Shown in pieces: positions 1 through 10,015 of a stretch of DNA of 63,237 nt. Location: positions 1 to 63,237 of the forward strand of contig JASHQI010000193.1 in NCBI GenBank assembly GCA_030037645.1, in the 5' to 3' direction. Made by a program: the position numbers and the translations under genes. The notes beneath the pieces were generated by a model, which made no database searches, was not told the origin of the DNA, and saw nothing but the letters and a program-made list of their open reading frames with translations. The first letter of the stretch is position 1; each line of letters begins with the position of its first letter. The DNA comes from Xanthobacteraceae bacterium (GTDB lineage Bacteria; Pseudomonadota; Alphaproteobacteria; Rhizobiales; Xanthobacteraceae).

Positions 1-1480
1 AGCCCCTGGCCGACACCCGATGAGCCGATATAGACGGTGACTGTGCCGTCGGACTCGAGCGTCAACCGCGAGCTTTCCTTTGGTCCGGCGGCACCACCCT
101 CGATGAAGCAGCCGACGGCCACACCGTGATAGCGGCCGTCAATGCAACGACCTCTGAGCTTGGCCTTTTCGGCCCAAACGAATTCGTTGAGACAACGGTC
201 GAGCGTAACCTGATAGTCGCCGCTATCAAGCTCGTCCTTGCTTTCGAACGGCGTGATGGTGGCGACCTGGTAAGGCATCTCGGCTGCGGCAACCAGGTTT
301 TGCCTGCGAAACGCGATCGGGTCGATGCCGAGGTCGCGCGCCGCCATGTCGAACAGCCGCTCGCGAAAAAAGTCGGTCTCGAAACGGCCTGGTCCGCGAT
401 AGGTGCCGACTGGCGTCTTATTGGTCACGAGTAACGACGCGTCGATGTCGATGTTGGGAACGCGATACGGCCCCGACATGAATTGCGCGATGTTGCGCGC
501 GCCAACCGCGCCGTTGGTGCGCATATAGGCGCCCATGTCGACGAATGCGTGGCCGCGCAGGCCAAGAACAGTGCCGTCGCGCTCACAGGCAATCTCTATC
601 TCGCAGGCTGCCTCCCGCGCATGGTTGATCGTCATCAGATGTTCGCGGCGATCCTCGGTCCATTTCACCGGTCGGCCGCAATAGCGCGCCGCGAACGGAA
701 TCAAAAAATCTTCCGGATAAAATTCGCCGCGCGCGCCGAAGCCGCCGCCGACGTCCTGCTCGACCATGTCGATTGCGTCTTCGGGCAGCCCGATCTGCTT
801 GGCCAGAATACGACGATTCGCGAACAGCACCTTGGCGGCGCCCCAAATCCTCAAGCATCCGCGCGCCGCGTCCCATTCGGCCAGCACGCCGCGCGGCTCC
901 ATGGGCATGGCAGTATGGCGCTGCGTGCTGAAGCGCTCCCGGCGCTTATAGGGCGCGTCTTTGAACGCTGCCGCGGCATCGCCAAGCACGGCGCGAAATT
1001 TCATGGCGATGTTGCTGCACGTCTCGAACAGCAGCGCTTGATTTTTCGCCGCGATTTGCCAATTCCACGCCGCGGGCAATGGCTCGATTTCGACCTCAAT
1101 GGCGCTCAGCGCATCCTCGGCAATGGCCGCGCTATCCGCGATGACCATTGCGAGCGCTTCGCCAACATAACGGACTTTGTCGCGGGCCATGACCGGTTGG
1201 GCGTACGGCTCGAATTCCGGCATCGGCTGCAATCGCATCGGCACGACGGGCACCTGATCGCCCAAATCCATTGCCGTAATGACCGCATGCACACCGGGCA
1301 TGGCACGCGCAGTCGCGACATTGATCGCGCGAATTCGGCCATGGCCAACCGAGCTGCGTAGAATCGCCGCGTGCACCATGTCTTTGCGGCTGAGATCGTC
1401 GACATATTGGCCGCGGCCGCGCACGAAACGGAGATCTTCCAGCCGCTCGATCGGCTGGCCGACAAACGAATTGACCGCTC

Positions 1481-1484
<4 letters not shown>
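1..1484 (-). CDS. Molybdenum hydroxylase large (catalytic) subunit, CoxL/XdhB-like, 3' part cut by window edge
   Basis: About 494 residues are visible; the C-terminus lies beyond the left edge, so there is no stop in the window. The protein belongs to the xanthine dehydrogenase/aldehyde oxidase family large subunits, which bind the molybdopterin cofactor and hydroxylate organic substrates. Visible marks are the N-terminal IERLEDLRFVRGRGQYVDDL, the Mo-site strand VGGGFGARGEFYPEDF, and YRGPGRFETDFFRERL in the position of the CoxL active loop. The AYxCSFR loop of true CO dehydrogenase is absent, so a CO-oxidising role is unlikely. The ATG at 1482-1484 overlaps the stop of the upstream 2Fe-2S subunit gene as ATGA, implying translational coupling. 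It is a close paralogue of the catalytic subunit at 3030-5336 in the same operon. The active-site Glu region cannot be seen. Substrate unknown. Confidence 0.85.
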
Positions 1485-1960
<476 letters not shown>

Positions 1961-1970
1961 GTGATTTCGC

Positions 1971-2068
1971 AATTCCCGCTCATTCCAGCGGAAGCGGGAA
2001 TCCAGCCAAGCTCATGAGTTGTTCGGGTATCCCACCAAGTTCCCGCTTGCGCGGGGACGAGCGGATGG
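1971..2068. repeat. Intergenic palindromic repeat element
   Basis: Between the 2Fe-2S and FAD subunit genes lies a GC-rich hairpin in which TTCCCGCT (1973-1980) is complementary to AGCGGGAA (1993-2000). It is followed at 2041-2064 by a related CCCGCTTGCGCGGGGACGAG segment. This pattern is a common dispersed intergenic repeat type in alphaproteobacteria. It sits inside an operon, so it might affect mRNA stability between the two subunits; that role is inference. Confidence 0.5.
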
Positions 2069-2092
2069 TTGCAGCCTCACATTCATCGGTAT

Positions 2093-2956
2093 TCACCCTA
2101 TGCTTGCGGCGCCCTTGAGCGCACGTTCAACCATGACGCCGATCAGAGCTTTGCGATAGGCACCGCTCGAATGAATATCGTCCGCCGGATCGACCGCTGC
2201 CGAGGCGGCCGCCTCGGCTTTGGCGATGATTGAGTCGTCGATCGTGTTGTCATCGAGCACGGCTTCCACAGCGTTCAGCCGCAACGGCCGGTCGGCAACG
2301 CCGATGGCGCCGACGTGAGCGTTGCGCGCTAATTTGCCGGCGTCTTCGTCATAGAACACCGCGGCTGCGGCCATGGCGAAATCGCCGCGCCGCCTGGCGA
2401 ATTCCTGAAAACCGAAACGGCGTTTCGCCGGCCATTGCGGCAAACGAATCTCGGTAATGATTTCGTCGGCTCTCAATGCGGTCATCAGCGGACCTTGGAA
2501 GAACGCCGCCGCCTCGATCACCCGAGCGCCGGATTTGCCAACGACGGCGATCTGCGCCTCGCAGGTCACGGCGATGCCTGGCATCTCGGCGGCAGGGTCG
2601 GCATGCGCCATGCTGCCGCCAACGGTACCGCGATTGCGGATCTGATAATGCGCGACATGCTCGACGGCGGCCACCAGTAACGGATGTGCGGTTCGAAGCC
2701 GCGCGTCATCGAGGATTTCGCGCCAACGCACCATGGCGCCGAGCGTGACGCCGTTATCAGTAATCCTGATCTGTCGCAACTCGGCAAGCTTGCGCAGATC
2801 GACCAGCAGCGAAGGCGAGGCGACACGGAACGCCAGCATCGGTACCAGACTCTGGCCGCCCGCGAGCGGCTTGGCGTCGCCGCCGTGCGACGCCAAAAGT
2901 GCAACCGCTTCGGAGATGCTGGTCGGGCAGGCGTATTCGAAGGGCGGCAATTTCAT
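2093..2956 (-). CDS. FAD-binding subunit of molybdenum hydroxylase (CoxM-like)
   Basis: The 287-residue medium subunit accepts electrons from the iron-sulfur subunit and hands them to an acceptor through FAD. The two FAD-pyrophosphate motifs are visible: LAGGQSLVPM at residues 31-40 and TVGGSMAHADPAAE at 111-124. A CoxM C-terminal domain follows. There is no cysteine-rich insertion, unlike the HcrB-like protein at 61868-62899. The start ATG (2954-2956) has an AAGGGAAA stretch upstream. It lies between a catalytic subunit gene and the 2Fe-2S gene on the same strand, giving the order L-M-S-L. It is the only FAD subunit in this operon. Confidence 0.93.
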   Translation of the reverse strand: MKLPPFEYACPTSISEAVALLASHGGDAKPLAGGQSLVPMLAFRVASPSLLVDLRKLAELRQIRITDNGVTLGAMVRWREILDDARLRTAHPLLVAAVEHVAHYQIRNRGTVGGSMAHADPAAEMPGIAVTCEAQIAVVGKSGARVIEAAAFFQGPLMTALRADEIITEIRLPQWPAKRRFGFQEFARRRGDFAMAAAAVFYDEDAGKLARNAHVGAIGVADRPLRLNAVEAVLDDNTIDDSIIAKAEAAASAAVDPADDIHSSGAYRKALIGVMVERALKGAASIG

Positions 2957-3029
2957 CCTGGAATTTCCCTTCGAACATAAGGAACGATGGTATTACGGGT
3001 ATTTTCCTAGCATCGGCCGTTGCGGCCGG

Positions 3030-5336
3030 TCAACGCGAGGCGGCTCCGGAACGACGTGCTGATTGAATCATCTGCCATACGCGCGGTGGCGACAGCGGTA
3101 GATCGAGCGGCTGGACCTTAAATGAGGAAAGCGCTGCCGCCACCGCGTTGGCGACAACGCCGCCGACCGGAATGATGCCGCCTTCGCCGGCGCCCTTGGT
3201 GCCGAGCGGATTGATCGGCGACGGCTTCTGCTCAAGTGCAATGGCACGGATGGTCGGAAAGTCGCTTGCGGTCGGCATCAGGTAATCGGCGAACGAGCCG
3301 GTGAGAAGCTGCCCGTTCTCATCGTAAACGAACTGCTCCAGGAACGCACCGCCCAAGCCCTGCACCACGGCGCCGACGCATTGGCCGTGCAGCGTCAGCG
3401 GATTGATGATGCGGCCGACATCCTCGACCGCCACATAATCGAGCAGCGCGACGTGCCCGGTCTTGGGATCGACCGCCACGTAAGCGGCATGCGCACCGTA
3501 CGAATAGGTCCGCTTGTTGCTGGCATGGGTGCCGTCGACGGCAATGCCGGCAAAGTCCTTGAGCTCGATCGAAGCACGTCCAGGACCGATTGCCATGCCG
3601 CGATCGATCGCAATCTCGCTCGGCGCGCAATTGAGCCGGCCCGCCGCGGTCTCGCGAACGAGCGCGCGCAACCGATTGGCGGCGTCGACGATCGCGTTTC
3701 CGGCCATGACCATGGTGCGCGACGAAAACGAGCCGAAACCTTCGGCGACGTAATCGGTCGAGCCGTGAAGCACTCTGTTGATGCGATCCATCGGCACTTC
3801 CAGGGCATCGGCGGCGATCTGCGCCAGCACGGTCTCGACGCCTTGGCCGACCGACGACGAGCCGACAAGCAGCGTGAACGATCCGTTGGCCTCGATCGCC
3901 AGCCGCACATTTTCCCGCGGTCCAGTTCCGCCGCCTTCCAGATAGCAGCCGACGGCGATGCCGTGATAGCGGCCATCGATGAGCTTGCCGGAAAGCTTCG
4001 ACCGCTCGGCCCATTTGAATTCGTCGAGGCAGCGATCGAGGGTCGCGCCATAGTCGCCGCTGTCGCACTCGGTCTCGATGTCGAGTTGCTCGACCGTGGC
4101 GAGCGGATAGGGCATTTCCGCCTCGGTGATCAGATTGCGCCGGCGAAATTCCAGTCGATCGATGCCGAGATCGGACGCCACCATGTCCAGGAGCCGCTCG
4201 CGGCAGAAGTCGGACTCGAACCGGCCCGGTCCGCGATAGGTGCCGACCGGTGTCTTGTTGGTCACCACCATCGTCACGTCCATGCGTACATGCGGGATGC
4301 GATACGGCCCGGACATGATCTGGGAAATGTTGCGCGCCGCAGTGGCGCCATTGGTGCGCACATAGGCGCCGAGATCGGTGATGGCGTGGCCGCGTAGGGC
4401 GAGGATGGTGCCGTCGCGCGTGCAGGCGATTTCCAGATCGCATTCGGTGTCGCGCGCATGATTGAGCGCCATCAGATTCTCGCGACGGTCCTCGGTCCAT
4501 TTGATTGGACGGCGCGTGAGGCGCGCCGCAAGTGGAATGAGAAAGTCCTCCGGATAGAACTCGCCGCGCGCGCCAAAGCCGCCGCCAACGTCGTATTCGA
4601 CCATGCGCACCGATTGTTCGGGCAAGCCCATCATTTTTGCCAGCGCGCGCCGGTTGGTGAATGGCACCTTGCAGACGCCTGAGAGGGTGATGCGCTGCTG
4701 CTGCTCATCCCACTCCGCCATGAGGCCGCGTGGCTCCATCGGCACCGCGGCATGGCGCTGCACGCGGAAATGCGCATGTCGAGTGTAGGGCGCGTCCTTG
4801 AATGCCGCGTCGACGTCGCCGCGCACCGCTCGGAGCTTGTCGGGCGTATTGGTCCCGACGGTATCGAACAGAATGATCTCGTCCTTGCGGGCGGTATCGC
4901 GATCGGCGACCACCGGCAACGGCTCGATGTCGACTATGATCGCATCCAACGCATCCTCGGCGAGCGCAGGGCTGTCGGCGATCACCAATGCGAGCGGCTC
5001 CCCGACATAGCGCACATTGCCGTTGGCAATGACCGGCTGCTCGTAACGTCGCAGCGCCGGCGTCGGATCGTGGCGCAAGGGAATGGTCGGCACCTTGCCC
5101 AGATCGGCGGCGGTGATCACAGCATGGACGCCGGGCCGCGCGAGCGCCGCTGTGGTATCGATCGAGTGAATGCGGCCATGGGCGACGGAGCTGCGCAACA
5201 CTACCGCATGCAGCATCCGCTCGGCGGCAAGATCGTCGATGTACTGGCCGCGTCCGGTGAGAAAGCGCAAATCCTCGAGCCGCTCGATTGGGCTGCCGAC
5301 GAAGACGTTACGCGCGCGTTGCGTGGGGGCGGTCAT
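3030..5336 (-). CDS. Molybdenum hydroxylase large (catalytic) subunit, CoxL/XdhB-like
   Basis: A full-length 768-residue molybdopterin-binding subunit. It shows IERLEDLRFLTGRGQYIDDL near the N-terminus, VGGGFGARGEFYPEDF at the Mo site, YRGPGR where CoxL has its cysteine loop, and GTKGAGEGG near the C-terminus, the last supplying the conserved catalytic Glu. These features fit the broad form-II CoxL/xanthine dehydrogenase group rather than CO dehydrogenase. The start ATG (5334-5336) overlaps the aspartate-dehydrogenase-like gene stop as ATGA. It is clearly paralogous to the subunit at the left edge: both begin with a similar VG.PIERLEDLRF segment and share YRGPGRFE.DF.RERL. The FAD and 2Fe-2S genes follow directly, so this is probably the L subunit of a complete L-M-S enzyme. 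Substrate not identifiable. Confidence 0.92.
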   Translation of the reverse strand: MTAPTQRARNVFVGSPIERLEDLRFLTGRGQYIDDLAAERMLHAVVLRSSVAHGRIHSIDTTAALARPGVHAVITAADLGKVPTIPLRHDPTPALRRYEQPVIANGNVRYVGEPLALVIADSPALAEDALDAIIVDIEPLPVVADRDTARKDEIILFDTVGTNTPDKLRAVRGDVDAAFKDAPYTRHAHFRVQRHAAVPMEPRGLMAEWDEQQQRITLSGVCKVPFTNRRALAKMMGLPEQSVRMVEYDVGGGFGARGEFYPEDFLIPLAARLTRRPIKWTEDRRENLMALNHARDTECDLEIACTRDGTILALRGHAITDLGAYVRTNGATAARNISQIMSGPYRIPHVRMDVTMVVTNKTPVGTYRGPGRFESDFCRERLLDMVASDLGIDRLEFRRRNLITEAEMPYPLATVEQLDIETECDSGDYGATLDRCLDEFKWAERSKLSGKLIDGRYHGIAVGCYLEGGGTGPRENVRLAIEANGSFTLLVGSSSVGQGVETVLAQIAADALEVPMDRINRVLHGSTDYVAEGFGSFSSRTMVMAGNAIVDAANRLRALVRETAAGRLNCAPSEIAIDRGMAIGPGRASIELKDFAGIAVDGTHASNKRTYSYGAHAAYVAVDPKTGHVALLDYVAVEDVGRIINPLTLHGQCVGAVVQGLGGAFLEQFVYDENGQLLTGSFADYLMPTASDFPTIRAIALEQKPSPINPLGTKGAGEGGIIPVGGVVANAVAAALSSFKVQPLDLPLSPPRVWQMIQSARRSGAASR

Positions 5337-6133
5337 ATGACGATGGTCGCATCGAGGTTGATGAGCGCACGCGCGACGCTGAGCGCCGCGAGTGCGGATG
5401 TCTTTGGGTTAGTACGCGATGGCCGGCCTTGCAACTGGATGGCAAAACGCCCGGCGTTGCCCTCGGCTTCGATCTCGTGGACGTTGCCGGGTGCGTCAGG
5501 ATCGGCGACGAGCTCGACCTCAGTTTTGTCGAAGCCGAGCCCGGCGAGCGCCACGGCGGCGGCGACATTGGCGTTCTGCGGATAGAGCAGGGCCGCTTGC
5601 CCGGCGTTGCCGCGATACAGCGTTGTCCGGCCCTTCAGCTTGTCGAGGTCGGCGACCTTTTCGGCCGGTGAGCCGCGCCATGCCGCCGGCGGCTTGCGCG
5701 AGCGGTAGCGCACGGCGTGCAGTCCGCCGACACGCATAGCCGCAATCGCGTCGAGGCCGCCGATGGCGCCGGCCGGCAGCAAAATACGGCTGCCGCCGTC
5801 GCGCGCCGCGGTTTTCAGACGATCCAGCAATTCCGGCTCAGCCAGCGCGCCGATCGAGATCACCAGCAAATCGAAGCCGCGGCGCAACACTTCCGGACCA
5901 TACTTCGCCACAGCTTGCTGACCCGCCACCTCGGTCACGATCGCGGGCTTGCGTGCGAGCAACTCGTCGAGCGATTCCACGATACCGCCGATTGCAAGCC
6001 GGGCAGACGCTGCGGCGGTGCGTCCGGGCTGGCACAAGATGCCAACGATCCTGCCGGCATTGCCCCCTTCACGAAGCGCCGCGATGACGTCCTGAGCGAT
6101 GCCGCCATAGCCGATCAATCCGATTGCAATCAT
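5333..6133 (-). CDS. Aspartate dehydrogenase-like NAD(P)-dependent oxidoreductase
   Basis: The 266-residue protein has an N-terminal Rossmann fold (IGLIGYGGIAQDV, residues about 3-15) and the C-terminal signature of the L-aspartate dehydrogenase family (YPQNANVAAAVALAGLG and NPKTSALAALSVARAL). Family members interconvert aspartate and oxaloacetate/iminoaspartate using NAD(P). The ATG at 6131-6133 begins exactly where the family similarity begins; the reading frame stays open upstream but the extra sequence is not family-like. The gene lies between an aldehyde dehydrogenase and a Mo hydroxylase subunit. It may therefore handle an amino or imino acid released by the pathway rather than NAD synthesis; no nadA/B/C genes are nearby. 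The physiological substrate is inferred only. Confidence 0.85.
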   Translation of the reverse strand: MIAIGLIGYGGIAQDVIAALREGGNAGRIVGILCQPGRTAAASARLAIGGIVESLDELLARKPAIVTEVAGQQAVAKYGPEVLRRGFDLLVISIGALAEPELLDRLKTAARDGGSRILLPAGAIGGLDAIAAMRVGGLHAVRYRSRKPPAAWRGSPAEKVADLDKLKGRTTLYRGNAGQAALLYPQNANVAAAVALAGLGFDKTEVELVADPDAPGNVHEIEAEGNAGRFAIQLQGRPSRTNPKTSALAALSVARALINLDATIVI

Positions 6134-6182
6134 GCAAATTCCTGTTCTTGTCCTCTTCCCGCGCGGGTGGAGGTGAAGGAAC

Positions 6183-7616
6183 TCACAGTCGTATGCCGGT
6201 GAACTTCCACTGCGACAGCTCTTCCATGGTGTAGCGCACGCCCTCGCGGCCAAAGCCCGAGGAGCCGACGCCACCGAACGGATAGGTGTCAAGCCGGAAG
6301 CGGCTGGCGTCGTTGATCCAGAGCGACCCGACGTGGAGCTTGCGCGAGACCTTGAACGCCGTATCCAGGCTCTTGGTGAAGCACGCGCCCTGCAGCCCGA
6401 ACTCGGACGAGTTGGCAAGCGCGAGAGCGGCATCCAGGTCGGCGACCGGCTGCACCACGACAACAGGACCAAACGCCTCTTCGCGCATCAGCCGCGCCGC
6501 CGGGGACGCCTCAGCCACGATGGCGGGGCCGAGAATGGCTCCGCGCCGCTCGGGCTTGAGCACGAGTTTCGCGCCTTTGGCAACAGCATCGGCAATCATT
6601 GCTTCAACACGGTCGGCGGCCGCATTCGACACCATCGGACCGACATCGATCGCGGCGTCGTCGGGATCGCCCACTTTGAGCTTCTTTGCCGCTGCGACAA
6701 ACTGGTCGAGGAAGCGCACGTAGGCCGGCTGTTCCACAATCACGCGCTGCGCCGAAATGCATTGCTGTCCGCTCGCCTCGAAAGCAGCACCGGCGATCCG
6801 CGTCGCGGCGTCGGCGAGATCCGCGTCGGCGCAGACGATGTTCGCAGCATTTGAGCCAAGCTCGCCGACGAATTTCTTGGCGCCCGCGGCGCGCGCCAGT
6901 TCGTTGCCGGCCGCTGTGCTACCGGTCACCGTGACCGCCGCCACAAGCGGATGAGCGACAAGCAGCTTCGCCGTGTCGCGCCCGCCCGGCACGACGTTAA
7001 ACAGGCCATCGGGAAGCCCCGACTTTTTCATCGCCTCGGCCATCAACAGCGCAACTTCGGTGCCGGGTGGCGAGGGCTTCACCACGACGGCATTGCCGAC
7101 GGCAATCGCCGGCGCGACTTTCTGGATCAGCAGATTGACCGGTCCGTTGAACGGCGTGATGGCGGCGACCACGCCATAGGGAATGCGCACGGTAAAGCCG
7201 AAGCGGCCGGCGCCTGTGGCGGCCACATCGAGCGGCAGAACTTGGCCCATCAGGTGCGGCAGTTGCGCGGCGCAGGCGCGGATGAACGTGCCGGCGCGCT
7301 TGGCCTCGAAGGTCGACGCGCGCCGCGGCTTGCCGATGACGCGAATGAGCGAGCGCACCAGCTCGACCTCGATCTTGTCCATGGCGTCGGCCGCGGCATG
7401 CAGCCATTCGACGCGTTTGCCCGTGGTCGCGTCGAGGTTCGCGACATAGGCCTGGTGCGCGTGCTTGACCGCGGCGTCGACGATGCCGGCATCGGACTCG
7501 ATCATGTGCGAGGCGACGCCATCATCGATCGGCGATATCAGCGGCGAAAAAGCCGCGCCGCTTGCGGCGCTCGCCGGGCCGCCGATCCAGGGCATGAGAC
7601 GCGGGATATCGTTCAT
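6183..7616 (-). CDS. NAD(P)-dependent aldehyde dehydrogenase family protein
   Basis: A 477-residue ALDH superfamily enzyme, oxidising an aldehyde to a carboxylate. The catalytic Cys lies in ASGQQCISAQRVIV, the general-base Glu in VGELGSNAANIV, and the cofactor loop in VTVTGSTAAG. The C-terminal PFGGVGSSGFGREGVRYTME is typical of succinate-semialdehyde/glycolaldehyde-type ALDHs. I place the start at ATG 7614-7616 because a GGAGG Shine-Dalgarno lies seven bases upstream. It lies 21 bp after a Mo hydroxylase large subunit and 50 bp before the aspartate-dehydrogenase-like gene. It probably oxidises an aldehyde intermediate of the same pathway. Confidence 0.92.
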   Translation of the reverse strand: MNDIPRLMPWIGGPASAASGAAFSPLISPIDDGVASHMIESDAGIVDAAVKHAHQAYVANLDATTGKRVEWLHAAADAMDKIEVELVRSLIRVIGKPRRASTFEAKRAGTFIRACAAQLPHLMGQVLPLDVAATGAGRFGFTVRIPYGVVAAITPFNGPVNLLIQKVAPAIAVGNAVVVKPSPPGTEVALLMAEAMKKSGLPDGLFNVVPGGRDTAKLLVAHPLVAAVTVTGSTAAGNELARAAGAKKFVGELGSNAANIVCADADLADAATRIAGAAFEASGQQCISAQRVIVEQPAYVRFLDQFVAAAKKLKVGDPDDAAIDVGPMVSNAAADRVEAMIADAVAKGAKLVLKPERRGAILGPAIVAEASPAARLMREEAFGPVVVVQPVADLDAALALANSSEFGLQGACFTKSLDTAFKVSRKLHVGSLWINDASRFRLDTYPFGGVGSSGFGREGVRYTMEELSQWKFTGIRL

Positions 7617-7637
7617 GACAAACCTCCGATGCAAACC

Positions 7638-9971
7638 TTACGAGCGCGCCGCGGCGATCAAACCGAACAGTCTGGCCGGTGTCACCGGATATTCCGAGAT
7701 CGTGACGCCGAACGGCGATAGCGCATCCTCGATTGCGGCGACGATGGCGCCCGCCGCCGGCACGCAACCGGACTCGCCGACGCCTTTGACGCCGAGCGGG
7801 TTGAGCGGTGACGGGCATTCCAGGAAATGCACTTCGATATTTGGCACTTCGGTTGCCGTGACGAGCAAGTAATCGGCGAAAGTGGTGGTCAACGGCTGTG
7901 CACTGTCGTCGTAGCCCATCCATTCAAACAGCGAATTGCCGATGCCGTGCACGGTGCCTCCGACCAACTGGCCTTCGACGATCATCGGATTGATGAGGCG
8001 GCCGCTGTCATTGACGACGACGTAATGCAGGATGCGGATGCCGCCGGTTTCTATATCGACTTCGACCTCGACCGCATGGCAACCCATGCCGTAGGTCAGC
8101 GAGTTTGGCAGGAAGCTTTGCAGACTTTCCAGACCGGGCTCGAATTTGCCCGGCATGGCGTAGCCCGGCACGCCGGAAACCGCTTCTGCCACTTGGCGCA
8201 GCGTGAGCCCGCTGCCGGGAGCGCCGACCACTTCAACCCGGCCGTCGTGCAATTCGAGATCTTCGACACCGGTCTCCAGAAGGTGCGCGGCAACACTGAG
8301 TACTTTCTCGCGCACGGCCAGTGCCGCGAGGTGCACGGCCGAGCCGGCGGTGATGGTCTGCCGGCTGGCGAAGCCGCCCTGGCCGTGCGGGATGACGGCG
8401 GTGTCGCCGGCAACCACGGTCACGTTATCCGCTGTCACCCCGAATTGCTCGGCGCAGATTTGTGCCAGCGCCGTCTTAATGCCCTGTCCCATCGGCATGG
8501 CGCCGGTATACACCGAGATGTGGCCGGATCGGCCGATGCGAACGATCCCGGACTCGAACGGTCCGCGTCCGGTTCCCTTCACGCCATTGCCGATGCCGAT
8601 GCCGAGATACCGACCCTTCACCCATGCCGCACGCTGCCGCTCGGCAAAGCCGGCGTAGTCGATGGCCTCTAGCGCCATCGCAAGGCAGCGCGGAAAATCG
8701 CCGCTGTCGAGCGCGACCGGCGAGCCGGCGCGCGTCTTGAGCGGGGTCACATAGGGCATCTTTTCGGCAGGCACCAGATTGCGCCGTCGCACCTGCGCGC
8801 GATCGAGATGCAGCGCGCCGGCAATGCGATCGAGCACGCGCTCCATGGCGAACGCCGCCTCCGGATAGCCGGCGCCGCGTACCGGCATCGTTGCGACCTT
8901 GTTGGTCTCGACGACACGCACCCGCAGATCGTAGGCCGGCACGATGTAGGGTCCGGTGACCCCGGTGGAGGCGTTATAGGGCAGGTTGATGCCTTGCGGT
9001 GTATATGCGCCTTGATCGTGGATGAGCTCGCCGCGCAGGCCAAGAAGGCGGCCTTCGTCGTCGAACGAAACCTCGAGATCCCAATATTGGTCGCGCTCCT
9101 GCACCGCCGCCAGGAAATGCTCGCGGCGGTCTTCGATCCATTTGACCGGCCGGCGCAGCCGCAAGCAGGCGACTGCCAATGCAACTTCCTCCGGATAAAG
9201 GACGAATTTGGCGCCAAAGCCGCCGCCCACATCCGGCGCGACAACTCGAATTTGATTCTCGTCGAGCCGCAGCAATCGCATCAGAAAGGCCCGCACCTCA
9301 TGCGCGAGCTGCGTCGACGACCACAGTGTCAGGCGATCCTCATTGAGGTCGTAGACGGCAACGGCACCGCGGCCCTCGATCGAATGTGCGCCGCCGCGGT
9401 GCTGCTTGAGATTGACCCGCGCATGGTGAGGCGCAGGGCCAAACGCTGCCGCGATGTCGCCGTAGGACTGGCGAAACTCGATCAGCAGGTTGCTTGGCTT
9501 GGCGCGATGCGCCAGCGGTGCATCTGGACGCAGCGCCACCCGACAATCGGAGATCGCGGCCAGCGGCTCATAATCGATCGCAACCAAACCAGCCGCATCT
9601 TCCGCAACGGCGCGCGATTGCGCGATCACCACCGCGATCGGCTCGCCCACATAGGCGACTTCATCCTTGGCGAGAACGGGGGGCGCGCAATCCGCCGGCA
9701 ATTGATCGGTGCGGAATTGCAGTGGCAGCCGTTCCTGCGTCAGTGCCGGCGCGAGATCGGCACAGGTGAACACCGCATGCACACCGGGCAGGCGGCGCGC
9801 CGCGTCGGTGTCGATGTGGCGAACGGCGGCGTGCGCATGCGGACTGCGCACGAACGACGCCTCCAGCATTCCGGCAAACTTGAGGTCGTCGACGAAGCGG
9901 CCGCGCCCGCGGATCAGCGGCCCGTCTTCGAGCCGCAGCACGCGCTTGCCGATGGTGTGAGGTTTGGTCAC
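7638..9971 (-). CDS. Molybdenum hydroxylase large (catalytic) subunit, more divergent CoxL-like paralogue
   Basis: A 777-residue family member starting at GTG (9969-9971) with GAGGCG upstream. It has RLEDGPLIRGRGRFVDDL at the N-terminus, VGGGFGAKFVLYPEE at the Mo site, VRGAGYPE in place of the CoxL cysteine loop, and GVKGVGESG with the conserved catalytic Glu. It differs clearly from the paralogous pair at <1-1484 and 3030-5336, so it probably acts on a different substrate or a different intermediate. No dedicated FAD or 2Fe-2S genes adjoin it; the nearest are 5 kb downstream in the same unit. Either the electron-transfer subunits are shared or this protein uses partners encoded elsewhere. 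Confidence 0.91.
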   Translation of the reverse strand: MTKPHTIGKRVLRLEDGPLIRGRGRFVDDLKFAGMLEASFVRSPHAHAAVRHIDTDAARRLPGVHAVFTCADLAPALTQERLPLQFRTDQLPADCAPPVLAKDEVAYVGEPIAVVIAQSRAVAEDAAGLVAIDYEPLAAISDCRVALRPDAPLAHRAKPSNLLIEFRQSYGDIAAAFGPAPHHARVNLKQHRGGAHSIEGRGAVAVYDLNEDRLTLWSSTQLAHEVRAFLMRLLRLDENQIRVVAPDVGGGFGAKFVLYPEEVALAVACLRLRRPVKWIEDRREHFLAAVQERDQYWDLEVSFDDEGRLLGLRGELIHDQGAYTPQGINLPYNASTGVTGPYIVPAYDLRVRVVETNKVATMPVRGAGYPEAAFAMERVLDRIAGALHLDRAQVRRRNLVPAEKMPYVTPLKTRAGSPVALDSGDFPRCLAMALEAIDYAGFAERQRAAWVKGRYLGIGIGNGVKGTGRGPFESGIVRIGRSGHISVYTGAMPMGQGIKTALAQICAEQFGVTADNVTVVAGDTAVIPHGQGGFASRQTITAGSAVHLAALAVREKVLSVAAHLLETGVEDLELHDGRVEVVGAPGSGLTLRQVAEAVSGVPGYAMPGKFEPGLESLQSFLPNSLTYGMGCHAVEVEVDIETGGIRILHYVVVNDSGRLINPMIVEGQLVGGTVHGIGNSLFEWMGYDDSAQPLTTTFADYLLVTATEVPNIEVHFLECPSPLNPLGVKGVGESGCVPAAGAIVAAIEDALSPFGVTISEYPVTPARLFGLIAAARS

Positions 9972-10015
9972 GTCGGCTGTCGCCTCGACGCAAGATCAAT
10001 CGAAGTGATGATGGG

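Noticed and set aside
3319..4500. Long open frames antisense to or overlapping the Mo hydroxylase genes (for example 3319-4500 and 3381-4397)
   Set aside because: They have Arg/His/Pro-rich compositions typical of GC-rich shadow frames, no family motifs, and lie fully inside genes with clear catalytic motifs.
5333..6472. A 379-residue start for the aspartate-dehydrogenase-like protein
   Set aside because: Upstream codons overlap the aldehyde dehydrogenase 3' end in another frame, while the Rossmann motif starts directly after the ATG at 6131-6133.
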